NCBI RefSeq assembly: GCF_000373905.1
Contig: NZ_KB892705.1
Coordinates: 1,364,001-1,428,000, forward strand
Length of the DNA: 64,000 nt
Origin: Mycobacterium sp. 155
GTDB taxonomy: Bacteria > Actinomycetota > Actinomycetes > Mycobacteriales > Mycobacteriaceae
Direction: 5' to 3'
Each line of letters opens with the position of its first letter. Position 1 is the first letter of the stretch. Under the pieces are notes generated by a model. It saw only the letters and a program-made list of their open reading frames with translations, was not told the DNA's origin and ran no database searches. A program made the translations under genes and the position numbers. Shown one piece after another: positions 1 through 8,905 of the stretch.

Positions 1-1809
1 GCACCGGAAGGTCTGTTGCGGATCGAGGATTGCCTCGACGCTCACGGCGAGGTCGTGCTACCGCCGGACGTCAACTTGATATCGCTGATCGAGCGCAACA
101 TCGCCAATGTCGGCGACACCATCGCCTACCGCTATCTCGATCACAGCCGGTCGGACGGCGATATCACCGAGCTGACGTGGACCCAACTCGGTGTTCGGTT
201 GCGTGCCATCGGAGCGCATCTGCAACGGATCACCGGACGCGGTGAGCGCGTCGCGATCCTCGCGCCGCAGGGCCTCGACTACATCGCGGGGTTTTTCGGG
301 GCGATCAAGGCGGGCATGATCGCGGTCCCGTTGTTCGCCCCGGAACTGCAGGGTCACGCCGAACGGCTGGAGACCGCGTTGCTCGACGCGCAGCCCGCGG
401 TGATCCTGACGACGACGGTCGCGAGCCCGGCGGTCGCCGACTTCCTCGCGACCCTGCCGGCCGAGCGCCGACCTCAGGTCGTGTGCATCGACGAGATCCC
501 CGATGCAGCGGGGGAGATGTTCGCCTCGGTGGTGATCGACGCAGGCGACGTCTCGCATCTGCAGTACACCTCGGGCTCGACGCGGCCCCCGGTCGGCATC
601 GAGATCACCCACCGCGCGGTCGGCACCAACCTGCTGCAGATGATCCTGTCGATCGATCTGCTCGATCGAAATACGCACGGGGTCAGCTGGTTACCGCTCT
701 ACCACGACATGGGGCTGTCCATGATCGGCTTTCCCGCCGTCTACGGTGGGCACTCCACCCTCATGTCGCCGACCGCCTTCATCCGTCGTCCCCAGCGGTG
801 GATCCGCGCGTTGTCCGACGAGTCGCGGCACAGTCGGGTGATCACCGCGGCACCCAACTTCGCCTACGAGTGGACAGCGCAGCGGGGCCTGCCCGCGCCG
901 GGCGACGACATCGACCTGAGCAACGTGGTGCTCATCATCGGGTCCGAACCGGTCAGCATGGGCGCGATCACCACATTCAACAAGGCGTTCGCGCCGTACG
1001 GGTTGCCTGCCACGGCATTCAAACCCTCGTACGGGATCGCCGAGGCGACGCTGTTCGTGTCGACCATCGCCCCGCAGGCGCAGGCGACCGTCACCTATTT
1101 CGATCGCGAACAACTCGCCGCCGGCCGTGCGGTGCCGGTCGCGGCTGACGCGGTGAGCGCCGTCGCACATGTGGCCTGCGGTCAGATCGCACGCAGCCTG
1201 CGAGCCGTCATCGTCGACCCCGCGACCGCGGCCGAACTGCCGGACGGTTCGGTCGGCGAAATCTGGTTGCACGGCAACAACATTGGCCGCGGTTACTGGG
1301 CCTTGCCCGACGAATCGCGAGCGACCTTCGGCGCTTTACTGCAGAGCCGCCTTACCGCGAACAGCCACGCCGACGGTGCAAATACGGAGGGCTCGTGGCT
1401 GCGCACCGGAGATCTCGGGGTGTACCTCGATGGTGAGCTCTACGTCACCGGCCGCGTGGCCGACCTCATCGTCATCGCCGGAGGGCAGCACTATCCGCAG
1501 GACATCGAGGCGACGGTGGCCGATGCGTCACCGATCGTGCGGCACGGCCACGTCGCGGCGTTCGCAGTCGACGAAAACACCTCGGCGGACACTGGATTGG
1601 TCATCATCGCTGAACGAGCTACCGGCACTGGGCGCATCGACCCCGAGCCGGCGGTCGAGGCGATCCGGACGGCAGTAGCGAACCGGCACGGTCTGTTGGC
1701 CACCGACGTGAGACTCATCCCGGCCGGCGCGATCCCGCGCACCACCAGCGGCAAGCTGGCCCGGCGCGCCTGCCGTGCCCAGTATCTGGCGGGGGAGCTC
1801 GGCGGGTAG
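1..1809 (+). CDS. Fatty acyl-AMP ligase (FAAL), FadD32-like; 5' end probably outside window
   Basis: The family activates long-chain fatty acids as acyl-adenylates and hands them to a carrier protein or polyketide synthase. Seen: the ATP-binding P-loop YTSGSTRPP near residue 195, WLPLYHDMGL near 228, KPSYGIAEATLFVS near 340, GEIWLHGNNIGRGYW, RTGDLG and the C-terminal IPRTTSGKLARRACR. The protein resembles FadD32 along its full length, including the PNFAFE-like and HGNN segments. The frame is open to base 1. The first usable start (TTG at 16) has no ribosome site, so the true start is likely just left of the window. No polyketide synthase follows, so its carrier partner is not visible here. 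Confidence 0.85.
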   Translation, partial: APEGLLRIEDCLDAHGEVVLPPDVNLISLIERNIANVGDTIAYRYLDHSRSDGDITELTWTQLGVRLRAIGAHLQRITGRGERVAILAPQGLDYIAGFFGAIKAGMIAVPLFAPELQGHAERLETALLDAQPAVILTTTVASPAVADFLATLPAERRPQVVCIDEIPDAAGEMFASVVIDAGDVSHLQYTSGSTRPPVGIEITHRAVGTNLLQMILSIDLLDRNTHGVSWLPLYHDMGLSMIGFPAVYGGHSTLMSPTAFIRRPQRWIRALSDESRHSRVITAAPNFAYEWTAQRGLPAPGDDIDLSNVVLIIGSEPVSMGAITTFNKAFAPYGLPATAFKPSYGIAEATLFVSTIAPQAQATVTYFDREQLAAGRAVPVAADAVSAVAHVACGQIARSLRAVIVDPATAAELPDGSVGEIWLHGNNIGRGYWALPDESRATFGALLQSRLTANSHADGANTEGSWLRTGDLGVYLDGELYVTGRVADLIVIAGGQHYPQDIEATVADASPIVRHGHVAAFAVDENTSADTGLVIIAERATGTGRIDPEPAVEAIRTAVANRHGLLATDVRLIPAGAIPRTTSGKLARRACRAQYLAGELGG

Positions 1810-1951
1810 CGCCCGTCGGGGGTGCGGGGCGTGCGTAAGCGCTCGTCAGGGGTAGCGCCGGGTTGATGCTGAAAGCGATTTGTTTTCAATATGTTTCGTC
1901 ATATCAGTCGGATGAACGCCGAACCGTGCGCCGCCGATGCAAAGATGAAGT

Positions 1952-3028
1952 GTGGCGATCTTTCCCATCCATGACGGCCAATGGCGTGGCTTCGCGAGCG
2001 ACAACTACGCCGGTGTACACCCGGAGGTTCTGGCGGCGATCTCCGCGGCTAACGGCGGTCACCAGGTGGCCTACGGAGGTGACCGATACACCGCGCGGTT
2101 ACAGGACGTCATCCGCGAATACTTCGGTGAGCGGGCCGAAGCGTTTCCCGTCTTCAACGGCACCGGTGCGAACGTTGTCGCACTCACGAGCCTGCTCCCA
2201 CGGTGGGGTGCGGTCGTGGCAGCTACCACGGCGCACATCAACACCGACGAGGCCGGCGCCCCGGAACGCATGACGGGTATCAAGCTCCTCACCGTGCCCA
2301 CCCCGGACGGCAAGCTCACGCCGGATTTGGTGGCTCGCGAGGCGTGGGGTTGGGGTGATGAACACCGGGCTCAGCCCTTGGCCGTGAGCATCACCCAGAG
2401 CACGGAGCTGGGCACCGTCTATACATCCGCCGAGGTGCGCGCACTCGCCGACTTCGCCCACGAACGCGGTATGACGGTACACATGGACGGCTCCCGGCTG
2501 TGGAACGCCGCAGCGGCGCTCGGCGTGCCATTCCGGGAGTTCACCACTGACGCCGGGGTGGACATTCTCAGTCTCGGCGGCACCAAGAACGGACTACTCG
2601 GCGTGGAAGCGGTGGTGGTGCCGGCCGCAGATCCCGCGGCGGGCCTGGTCTTCCTGCGAAAGCTCACGATGCAGCTCGCGAGCAAGATGCGTTTCGCTTC
2701 GGTGCAACTTCTCGCCTTGTTCGACGACGACTTGGGCTTGCGCAGTGCGGCGCACGCCAACGCCATGGCGGCGCGGCTGCGGTCCGCGCTCGAGGCCGGG
2801 ATCGCCGACGGGGCGCTTCGGGGGCTGACGTTCACTCAGCCCAGCCAATCGAATGCGGTCTTCGCCACGCTGCCCACAGATATCGCCGACCGGATCCGTG
2901 AGCGTGTGCGGTTCTACGATTGGGACCGTGCTCGCGGTGAGGTGCGCTGGATGACCGCCTGGGACACCACGGAAGCCGACGTCGATCGATTCGTCACCGT
3001 CATCCGCGACGAATTTGGCAGCCACTGA
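1952..3028 (+). CDS. Low-specificity L-threonine aldolase family PLP enzyme
   Basis: Fold-type I PLP lyase of the threonine aldolase/beta-eliminating lyase family, expected to cleave L-threonine or allo-threonine to glycine and acetaldehyde. Seen: N-terminal FASDNYAGVHP, the YGGDRYT segment, the VHMDGSRLWNAA segment holding the PLP-interacting Asp, and the Schiff-base lysine in SLGGTKNG near residue 213. Its 358 residues match the family length. The start is GTG at 1952; the next Met is inside the conserved region. It stands alone between a FAAL gene and a small secreted protein, so its pathway is not evident. Confidence 0.85.
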   Translation: MAIFPIHDGQWRGFASDNYAGVHPEVLAAISAANGGHQVAYGGDRYTARLQDVIREYFGERAEAFPVFNGTGANVVALTSLLPRWGAVVAATTAHINTDEAGAPERMTGIKLLTVPTPDGKLTPDLVAREAWGWGDEHRAQPLAVSITQSTELGTVYTSAEVRALADFAHERGMTVHMDGSRLWNAAAALGVPFREFTTDAGVDILSLGGTKNGLLGVEAVVVPAADPAAGLVFLRKLTMQLASKMRFASVQLLALFDDDLGLRSAAHANAMAARLRSALEAGIADGALRGLTFTQPSQSNAVFATLPTDIADRIRERVRFYDWDRARGEVRWMTAWDTTEADVDRFVTVIRDEFGSH

Positions 3029-3121
3029 ATCTGCATGCGGAAGTCAAACAGCCCCAACGCATTTCGCCTGAACTGCGTGAGCACTCTCGTCACCTCTTCC
3101 GGTGGCGGTCGGGTCCGCGGA

Positions 3122-3373
3122 TCAGGTGAGTGCGATGAATCCGCCGTTGATCCAGACGCCCCAATGGCCGCCCGAACCCCAGTCCCACCACACGACCGGC
3201 TGGCCCTCCCACATCTGCGCCGGCTTACGCGGCGCCCAGGCCGGTGCCTCAAGCGACGGCGGCGGCGCTGCAGGGTCGGCGCTCGCGGTGGCGGCGCCCA
3301 GCCCGATTGCTGAGCCGGCGATTGCACCCGCGACCGCGACGGCCGCCAGAGCGCTCTTGCGGGTGAGGATCAT
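3122..3373 (-). CDS. Small secreted protein, unknown function
   Basis: An 83-residue protein with a clear Sec signal peptide (basic start MILTRK, hydrophobic Ala/Gly-rich core, ATASADP cleavage region). The mature part is about 50 residues, rich in Pro and Trp (PVVWWDWGSGGHWGVW). It resembles small mycobacterial secreted proteins of unknown function. It is transcribed alone and converges with the threonine aldolase gene. I do not recognise a named family. Confidence 0.65.
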   Translation of the reverse strand: MILTRKSALAAVAVAGAIAGSAIGLGAATASADPAAPPPSLEAPAWAPRKPAQMWEGQPVVWWDWGSGGHWGVWINGGFIALT

Positions 3374-3573
3374 GTTTTACGTACCTCGGCGGTTGGGACT
3401 GAAGTCGGACACCTGAAGCTTAACCAATCTAAGCGATCGGTAGGCGGCTGAGTCGTAGGGCCAATCCCGAGAAAATTCGAACGACTGATCTCGAGAACGT
3501 CGTCGCGGTTCGGTCCCAGGGGTAACCAAACAACTAGGGTCGCTCAGCGAGTAGACCAGAACGGAGAAACTTC

Positions 3574-3978
3574 GTGGCCAAGTACCTGCTGCTCAAGCAC
3601 TACCGGGGCGCGCCTGCGGCTGTCAACGACGTGCCGATGGATCAGTGGACGCCGGCCGAGATCGAAGCGCACATCGCATACATGAACGATTTTGCGGCTC
3701 GCCTGGAAACCAGTGGCGAGTACGTCGGCGGCCAGGCCCTGGCGCCCGAGGGTGCATGGGTCCGCTACGGCGGCGTGGGCAAACCGCCCGTGACCGACGG
3801 CTCCTTCGCCGAGACGAAAGATCTGATCGCGGGCTGGATGATCATCGACGTCGAGTCATACGACCGAGCGATCGAGCTGGCCGGCGAGTTGTCCGCTGCG
3901 CCCGGTGCCGGTGGCGAGCCGATCCACGAATGGCTTGAGGTCCGTCCGTTCCTTGACTCACGCGCCGGCTGTCACTGA
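3574..3978 (+). CDS. YCII/DGPF-domain protein
   Basis: A 134-residue protein of the YCII-related (DGPF) superfamily: N-terminal KYLLLKHYRG strand, a central VTDGSFAETKDLIAGWMIIDVESYDRAIELA block (the DGPF-like DGSFAETKD and the helix after it), and the closing WLEVRPF. Members are small ferredoxin-fold proteins, often of unknown activity and sometimes paired with sigma factors; none is adjacent here. The start is GTG at 3574, with GGAGAA a few bases upstream. Confidence 0.75.
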   Translation: MAKYLLLKHYRGAPAAVNDVPMDQWTPAEIEAHIAYMNDFAARLETSGEYVGGQALAPEGAWVRYGGVGKPPVTDGSFAETKDLIAGWMIIDVESYDRAIELAGELSAAPGAGGEPIHEWLEVRPFLDSRAGCH

Positions 3979-4285
3979 GTAGCTGCCCGACGCCGCGCGG
4001 ACGCCGGCGGCGGGATGTCGACGCATAGTTACTCGCACAAGCGATCGAGCGACATTGCCACGGTGGCAAGGGTTTACGCCCGCGGCCGCGGCTCAGGCGC
4101 AGAAATCGGCACGGCCGGTGACCCGTACCCGTGCGCTCAGTCCGTGTATGGGCGCCTGAGCACATTCGACGTGAGATGGGCGCGTCTGGTCGATATGTGC
4201 AACCATAACCTCTAAGCTCGGCTCATTTCTCGTGGTCGAGGGCAAGAACAGACTCCCACAGGGAACAGAGAGGACCGCCGGATCG
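3979..4285. other. Gene-free stretch upstream of secreted protein
   Basis: About 300 bases with no convincing ORF, RNA gene or strong hairpin. It presumably carries the promoter of the rightward secreted-protein gene, but I could not pick out a clear -35/-10 pair. Confidence 0.4.
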
Positions 4286-4906
4286 ATGACCCAGCGCCGC
4301 GCCACACTCTCCATCAACACTGTGAAGTTCGCGATCGCAGGAGTGGCCGCCGTCGGTGCCGTTCTGGGCCCCGTCGGATCGGCGCTGGCGGATCCTGCGG
4401 ATCCGGGCCCTACGCCCAGTCCGTCAGATCCGGCCGTCGCGGCGCCCGGGCAAGTAGTGGTGTCCAACGACGGCCCCGCAGGTCCACCTCCTGCGCCACC
4501 CGTCGGTCCGCCGCAGGTCCCTGAGATCGCGAATCCGGTGTACGGCTCAGGCCAGTACGGTTCAGGCCCGATCGGGTCGCTGCGAGATCTGTGGCACCAG
4601 GCCCGCGACCCATCGCCTCTCCAGGATCCCGATGTGGCCGGCGGTGTTGCGCCACCGCCTGGTGCGGGGCCTGCGCCGAAACTGCCACCCGGATACATAT
4701 CGATCAACGCGCCGGGTTCTGAGACTCCGGTGACAGCACCTGCTCCTGGCAGTGCGCCGGCTGGGCCGGCGCTACCGCCCGGCTATTACCCATTGAACGG
4801 TCCGCCGCCACCCGGCTATGAGTACAACGGACCGGGTGGTCAGTCTCCCGCGCCGGGCACTCCGGCGCCGGCGGGGCAGGTTCCTGCGGCTGTTCCGGCG
4901 CCCTGA
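4286..4906 (+). CDS. Secreted Pro/Gly/Ala-rich protein
   Basis: A signal peptide (MTQRRATLSINTVKFAIAG then a hydrophobic run to GSALADP) is followed by about 170 residues of low-complexity Pro/Gly/Ala sequence. This contains repeated units of the type LPPGYxxxNxPG (three or four imperfect copies). I chose ATG 4286 because it gives a normal signal peptide; the frame is open further upstream to 4232, but that would add a non-hydrophobic leader. The function is unknown; it resembles mycobacterial proline-rich cell-wall proteins. Confidence 0.6.
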   Translation: MTQRRATLSINTVKFAIAGVAAVGAVLGPVGSALADPADPGPTPSPSDPAVAAPGQVVVSNDGPAGPPPAPPVGPPQVPEIANPVYGSGQYGSGPIGSLRDLWHQARDPSPLQDPDVAGGVAPPPGAGPAPKLPPGYISINAPGSETPVTAPAPGSAPAGPALPPGYYPLNGPPPPGYEYNGPGGQSPAPGTPAPAGQVPAAVPAP

Positions 4907-5443
4907 CGGTTCAGCTTCGCTCCATTCCTGCTCAGGCGCCCATCGTTTCGGGTGCTCGAGTCGTATCTTGTTGCCAACGCTAGGTCGCGTCGCCGAGGAC
5001 CCTGAAGGTGCGCTTCACCCGGATCGTGCCGACGCACTCTGACGGGGCAGCTGAATAACAGCAGTCACATCTGCCCCATATCTCACAGCAGTAACAACAT
5101 TCATTTTTGTCACTGCTATAACTCTGGGTATTGTGCGTATCAAGTTAACCAATTGTCACATCCTGCCGGGCAAATTATGTGATTGATGGGATCCCTGAGG
5201 CGTTCAGTGCTGATCTGACCTCTCGATGTCGTGACCTGCTGATTCGGGTGTTATCGCATCCTCATTGGCCTCATTTGACGCATAACTATTAAATAAACTC
5301 ATAGAACATAATTAGACTCGATAGCACGCCTGATTAACTCGAGCCTCATCGGTAAACTCTGTATCACGATGGAGGGCGGGAAGGTGTCTCGTCCTTGCCT
5401 TTACCGGCGTGCGCCTTGAGCGCACGGCCATGAGGGGATCGAC
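4907..5443. other. AT-rich gene-free region upstream of rpf-like gene
   Basis: No credible ORF. The part from about 5090 to 5320 is much more AT-rich than the surrounding high-GC sequence. A 7-bp inverted repeat (5044-5050 with 5071-5077) could form a weak hairpin. I looked for a cyclic-di-AMP riboswitch, known upstream of some actinobacterial rpf genes, and saw no recognisable core. Confidence 0.45.
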
Positions 5444-5854
5444 ATGCTCGTGCGAAAGATCGTCACGGTGCTCGCGATCATCGGTGCGATCGCCGCGGCC
5501 CAAACGTTCCTGCAAGTGGCGACCGCCGACGCGGAACCCAACTGGGACGCGATGGCTCAATGTGAATCGGGCGGGAATTGGTCGGCCGACACCGGCAACG
5601 GCTTCTATGGCGGGCTGCAGTTCACGCCGGCCACGTGGGCGGCCAACGGTGGAACGGGTTCGCCCGCGGCGGCACCCCGGGCTGAGCAGATCAGGGTGGC
5701 ACGGAACGTGCTGCAGACACAGGGGCTGAGCGCGTGGCCCGTGTGTGGCGGCCCGGCCGGCACCGCTTCGGGCACTTGTCGTTCCATGGTGGCTTGGATT
5801 CCCATCGGGCGCCTGCCGCGGTTGTGCACCCTGCTGCTCAACCCGTTTGCCTGA
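5444..5854 (+). CDS. Resuscitation-promoting-factor-like transglycosylase
   Basis: Secreted muralytic enzyme of the Rpf family, expected to cleave peptidoglycan and aid regrowth from dormancy. Seen: a signal peptide or N-terminal anchor ([19 protein letters not shown]) and then the Rpf domain from about residue 32: [15 protein letters not shown] with the catalytic Glu, [14 protein letters not shown], and AWPVCGG closing the domain. The two Cys expected to form the disulfide are present. The roughly 30-residue tail after the domain is short and hydrophobic and matches no module I know (no LysM or G5). A terminator-like hairpin follows. Confidence 0.85.
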   Translation: MLVRKIVTVLAIIGAIAAAQTFLQVATADAEPNWDAMAQCESGGNWSADTGNGFYGGLQFTPATWAANGGTGSPAAAPRAEQIRVARNVLQTQGLSAWPVCGGPAGTASGTCRSMVAWIPIGRLPRLCTLLLNPFA

Positions 5855-5903
5855 CTCGCACCCAGTCGTGTGGCTGGCGCCTGCCGCGGGTCGCTCAGCG
5901 GCG

Positions 5904-5939
5904 CAATCTCACAGCACCTGATTTTTGGCTGAGAGATTG
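5904..5939 (+). terminator. Hairpin after rpf-like gene
   Basis: Inverted repeat of 12 bp with one mismatch (5904-5915 with 5928-5939) and a T-rich 12-base loop, about 50 bases past the stop codon. It has no long U tract, as is usual in mycobacteria. Confidence 0.45.
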
Positions 5940-5967
5940 GATTAGATAGATCACCTCGGTAAGTAAT

Positions 5968-5977
5968 CGATATATCG
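5968..5977. promoter_or_regulatory. Palindromic operator candidate upstream of PadR-like gene
   Basis: Perfect palindrome CGATATATCG, AT-rich in a GC-rich genome, 62 bases before the PadR-like start codon. PadR regulators commonly repress themselves from such dyads. The assignment is by position only. Confidence 0.35.
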
Positions 5978-6039
5978 TGATATTGACGCGATGCAGCGTT
6001 GTACCGAGCAGTAGGACACCTCACGAGAGGGAGGCAGAC

Positions 6040-6624
6040 ATGTTTGACGGTGGAGGATTCCCCGGTGGATTCGGTTTCGGTGGAGCTGGTTTCGGCCCCT
6101 TCGGTGGCGGTTGCGGCGGCCCAGGATTCGGTGGGCCGGGTTTCGGCGGCCATGGCTTTGGCCTGGGCTTCGGCAGGGCCAAGGTCGCGGCTGCGGCAAC
6201 GGCGGCGTTGTTGCTTGATGGACCAGCCGATGCTGCGGAGATCACCCGACGGGTGTCCGAGGCGACTGACGGCGCGTTCACCCCGCCCGACGGGGCCGCG
6301 GAGGTCGGCATCGGGCTGTTGGCGGGTCGAGGCGTGGTCACGGTCGAAGATGGTGTGGCGACGCTGACCGAATTCGGAGAGAACATCCTGGCGTGGCGGG
6401 GCATCAACAGCGATACCGCCCATGCATTCTTGGCGCAGATGTCGAAGTTCGGCGGTGTTCTCAAGTTGCGCAAGGAGTTCCTCGAGGTTGCCGGTCTGGC
6501 CCGCACGATCATGTGGACCGGGACGGACGAGCAGAAGGAGAAGCTCGAGGAGGCGAGGAACACGATCCTGGCCGCTGTTACCGAGGCCAAGCGGTCGCTC
6601 TACGCGGCGTTGGCTCAAGGCTGA
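6040..6624 (+). CDS. PadR-like winged-helix regulator with Gly/Phe-rich N-terminus
   Basis: Residues 1-45 are a Gly/Phe/Pro-rich low-complexity segment (repeats of the GFGG/GPGF type). A winged-helix-like domain follows (VAAAATAALLLDGPADAAEITRRVSE, then GLLAGRGVVTVEDGVATLTEFG), and then a C-terminal helical region with EQKEKLEEARNTILAAVTEAKRSLYAALAQG suited to dimerisation. This layout is seen in mycobacterial PadR-family proteins whose ligand is unknown. ATG 6040 is preferred because GAGGGAGG lies just upstream. A 12-bp hairpin follows the stop codon. Confidence 0.7.
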   Translation: MFDGGGFPGGFGFGGAGFGPFGGGCGGPGFGGPGFGGHGFGLGFGRAKVAAAATAALLLDGPADAAEITRRVSEATDGAFTPPDGAAEVGIGLLAGRGVVTVEDGVATLTEFGENILAWRGINSDTAHAFLAQMSKFGGVLKLRKEFLEVAGLARTIMWTGTDEQKEKLEEARNTILAAVTEAKRSLYAALAQG

Positions 6625-6634
6625 CTCGACAGCA

Positions 6635-6673
6635 TTTCGGCGCGGCTGTGCACCGTGCGCGGCCGCGCCGAAA
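6635..6673 (+). terminator. Terminator hairpin after PadR-like gene
   Basis: Perfect 12-bp GC-rich inverted repeat (6635-6646 with 6662-6673), 10 bases past the stop codon. It also lies before the end of the convergent secreted-protein gene. Confidence 0.65.
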
Positions 6674-6784
6674 CCGGCCTCAGGATTCTGGGTCCGGAAG
6701 GCTGGGATCGTCGGCGCGGTGCGCAAACGCGTCGAACTCGATGGCCGGCGTTAAGCGGGCAATTGCGAAATCGAAACCCGAGGG

Positions 6785-7111
6785 TCAGCGGCACCCGTTG
6801 GCGCTGACCCAGCGCCCGTTGTAGCCGACACAGCCTGTGACGGGCGGGGGTGGGGGAGGCGGCGGGGGTACGTCTTCGGGCAGCGGCGCGTAGGCGGCTG
6901 GAGGCGGGGCGTAGGGAGCGATCGCGCCAGCGATGTTGGTGCAGCCGCTGACGTTGATCCGCCGGCCGGCACCGACGCAGACGTCTGCCGTGGCGGCGCC
7001 GGCGGGAGTGATGAAGACGATGGCACCGGGAACGGCGACGACGGCCAGTGCCGCAGCGACCCAGGATCGGTGAGAGTTCAGTCTGGTCAACGCTTTCAAC
7101 GTCGTGAACAT
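6785..7111 (-). CDS. Small secreted Pro-rich, Cys-containing protein
   Basis: A 108-residue protein. The signal peptide is hydrophobic and Ala/Val-rich, ending near TPAGAATA. The mature part contains DVCVGAGRRINVSGCTN, a run of about ten prolines near residues 83-92, and GCVGYNGRWVSANGCR at the end; the four cysteines could form two disulfides. Its start codon overlaps the stop of the haemophore-like gene by one base (TAATG), so the two are probably translated together. The function is unknown. Confidence 0.6.
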   Translation of the reverse strand: MFTTLKALTRLNSHRSWVAAALAVVAVPGAIVFITPAGAATADVCVGAGRRINVSGCTNIAGAIAPYAPPPAAYAPLPEDVPPPPPPPPPVTGCVGYNGRWVSANGCR

Positions 7112-7491
7112 TATTGTCCTAGCAGTGGCTGATCAGGTTCGGACATTCCACAGCGGTCGCGGAAGTCTGTGAGTGGTTGGCGAATACCCAGTAGCTCTGA
7201 GTGCGCCTGCGGATTGTTGTCGAAGAACGTGCGCACCTGGTCGGCGACTTGGTCGCGCGGTTGATCGTGCAACCCGGTGTAGAAGTCGTTGACCTCCGGA
7301 TGGGTGAACAGATAGACAGAGACGGATGCGGCGACGCCCGCCGAGACGCCGGCCAGATCTGCTGCCGTGCAGTTCGGTACGTCTTCCGGTTCTGCCTCCG
7401 CCGTCGCCGGCATGAGCAAGCACGCCATCAGCGCTGCGGCGCCCCCTGCGAGCAGCGCTGCCCGTGGGGCAATCGAAGAAGTCACTGGCAT
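7111..7491 (-). CDS. Haemophore-family (haem-binding, Rv0203-like) secreted protein
   Basis: A signal peptide (residues 1-33, ending ATAEAEP) precedes a helical domain with the pattern of the mycobacterial haemophore family: NCTAADLAGVSAGVAASVSVYLFTHPEVNDFY, then NPQAHSELLGIRQPLTDFRDRCG, including the conserved Cys pair and the QPLTDFRDRC signature. The reference member Rv0203 carries haem extracellularly. The downstream Pro-rich gene starts inside the stop codon. No MmpL3/MmpL11 partner is adjacent. Family assignment is good; haem binding is inferred. Confidence 0.7.
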   Translation of the reverse strand: MPVTSSIAPRAALLAGGAAALMACLLMPATAEAEPEDVPNCTAADLAGVSAGVAASVSVYLFTHPEVNDFYTGLHDQPRDQVADQVRTFFDNNPQAHSELLGIRQPLTDFRDRCGMSEPDQPLLGQ

Positions 7492-7684
7492 GGCGGACTT
7501 TTCCTTCCCTATGGGTGCACTGATCTCAAACTCCAGCGCGACGCAGGAGGATTATACGGGTCCGAGGCCCGTGCAGATCCCGAATCATGCTGGCATTGCT
7601 GTACCTTCGTCGATTGCAGGCACAGGAACAGCGGGAAGCCGCGGACACGCCACGGCGTGGTCATCGCTCCCCACGGCTTAGCAC

Positions 7685-8827
7685 TTACAGCGTGACGACT
7701 TGCCGAATTGCCTGTCCGTCGTGGAGACGGTCGAAGCCGTCGTTGATTTCGTCAAGTTCGAGCGTTCTGGTGAGCAGCCGGTTGACCGGGAGTCGGCCGC
7801 GCTGGTACAGGCTTATGTAGCGAGGAATGTCCCGATTCGGGACGGCGGTGCCGATATAGCTGCCTCGAAGGGTGCGCTCTTCGGCGACCAGAGTGACGGG
7901 CGCCAGCGGCATGGTTGCATTCGGCGCCGGCAGGCCGGCGGTCACAGTTGTTCCTCCGCGGCGGGTCATGCGGTAGGCGAGGTCGAGGGCTCTGGTCGAG
8001 CCAGAGAAATCGAAGGCATAGTCCACACCGCCGCCGGTCGCGTCGATGACCTGCCGTGCGGCGTCGGGGTCACCGGCATTGACGGCGTGGGTGGCACCGA
8101 GTTCGCGTGCGAACGCCAACTTCTCGTCAGACCGGGTGACCGCCACAATCGTGCGTGCGCCGGCAGCAACCGCACCGAGCAGCGCCGCCAATCCGACGCC
8201 GCCGAGACCGATCACCGCGCTCGACGACCCGGCCGGCATCCGTGAGGTGTTGATCACCGCGCCGACGCCGGTGAGTATGGCGCATCCGAACAGGGCAGCT
8301 TCCACCAACGGCAGTTCGGGATCGACCTTGACCAGGGAGCGGCGGGAAACCGTGGCGTACTCGGCGAATCCCGATACTCCGAGGTGGTGATTGACCGGGG
8401 TGCCATCCTGGCGCTGCAGCCGACGGGCGCCGGATAGCAGGGTGCCCGCACCGTTGGCTGCGGCGCCCGGCTCACATAGCGCTGGGCGACCTTCGGTACA
8501 GGGCTCGCAATGGCCGCACGACGGGACGAAGACAAACACGACATGGTCACCTGGCTTGAGGTCATCTCTGCCGACACCACCGGCCGTGGGTCCCACCTCT
8601 TCCACGATGCCGGCAGCTTCGTGGCCCAACGCCATTGGCATCGGCCGCGGGCGGCTTCCGTTGATGACAGACAGATCTGAGTGACACAGTCCCGCGGCCT
8701 TGACGCGTACCAGCACCTCGCCCGGGCCGGGCGCCTGCAACTGGAGTTTTTCGATCGTCAAGGGTTTGGACGACGCATACGGCGGGGTGGCGCCCATGGC
8801 ATCTAGAACGGCTGCTCTGATCTCCAC
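7685..8827 (-). CDS. Zinc-dependent alcohol dehydrogenase (MDR family)
   Basis: NAD(P)-dependent medium-chain dehydrogenase. Seen: catalytic-zinc ligands in GLCHSD near residue 47 and GHEAAG near 69; a structural-zinc Cys cluster (CGHCEPCTEGRPALC) near 107-121; and the Rossmann motif GLGGVGLAAL near 203. The length (380) is typical of class III-like enzymes. The start is GTG at 8827. It is the last gene of the long leftward catabolic operon and probably works with the upstream aldehyde dehydrogenase to oxidise an alcohol to an acid. Confidence 0.85.
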   Translation of the reverse strand: MEIRAAVLDAMGATPPYASSKPLTIEKLQLQAPGPGEVLVRVKAAGLCHSDLSVINGSRPRPMPMALGHEAAGIVEEVGPTAGGVGRDDLKPGDHVVFVFVPSCGHCEPCTEGRPALCEPGAAANGAGTLLSGARRLQRQDGTPVNHHLGVSGFAEYATVSRRSLVKVDPELPLVEAALFGCAILTGVGAVINTSRMPAGSSSAVIGLGGVGLAALLGAVAAGARTIVAVTRSDEKLAFARELGATHAVNAGDPDAARQVIDATGGGVDYAFDFSGSTRALDLAYRMTRRGGTTVTAGLPAPNATMPLAPVTLVAEERTLRGSYIGTAVPNRDIPRYISLYQRGRLPVNRLLTRTLELDEINDGFDRLHDGQAIRQVVTL

Positions 8828-8905
8828 GAATTGCGTTACTTTCCTGAGACTGGTGTCGTCGTCAACGAACTAGCTGACTCGCGGGATGTAGGGGTCTCGA
8901 CGGAC

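Noticed and set aside
4907..5443. Cyclic-di-AMP riboswitch upstream of the rpf-like gene
   Set aside because: Expected by analogy with other actinobacterial rpf leaders, but I could not find the conserved core; only a weak 7-bp hairpin is present.
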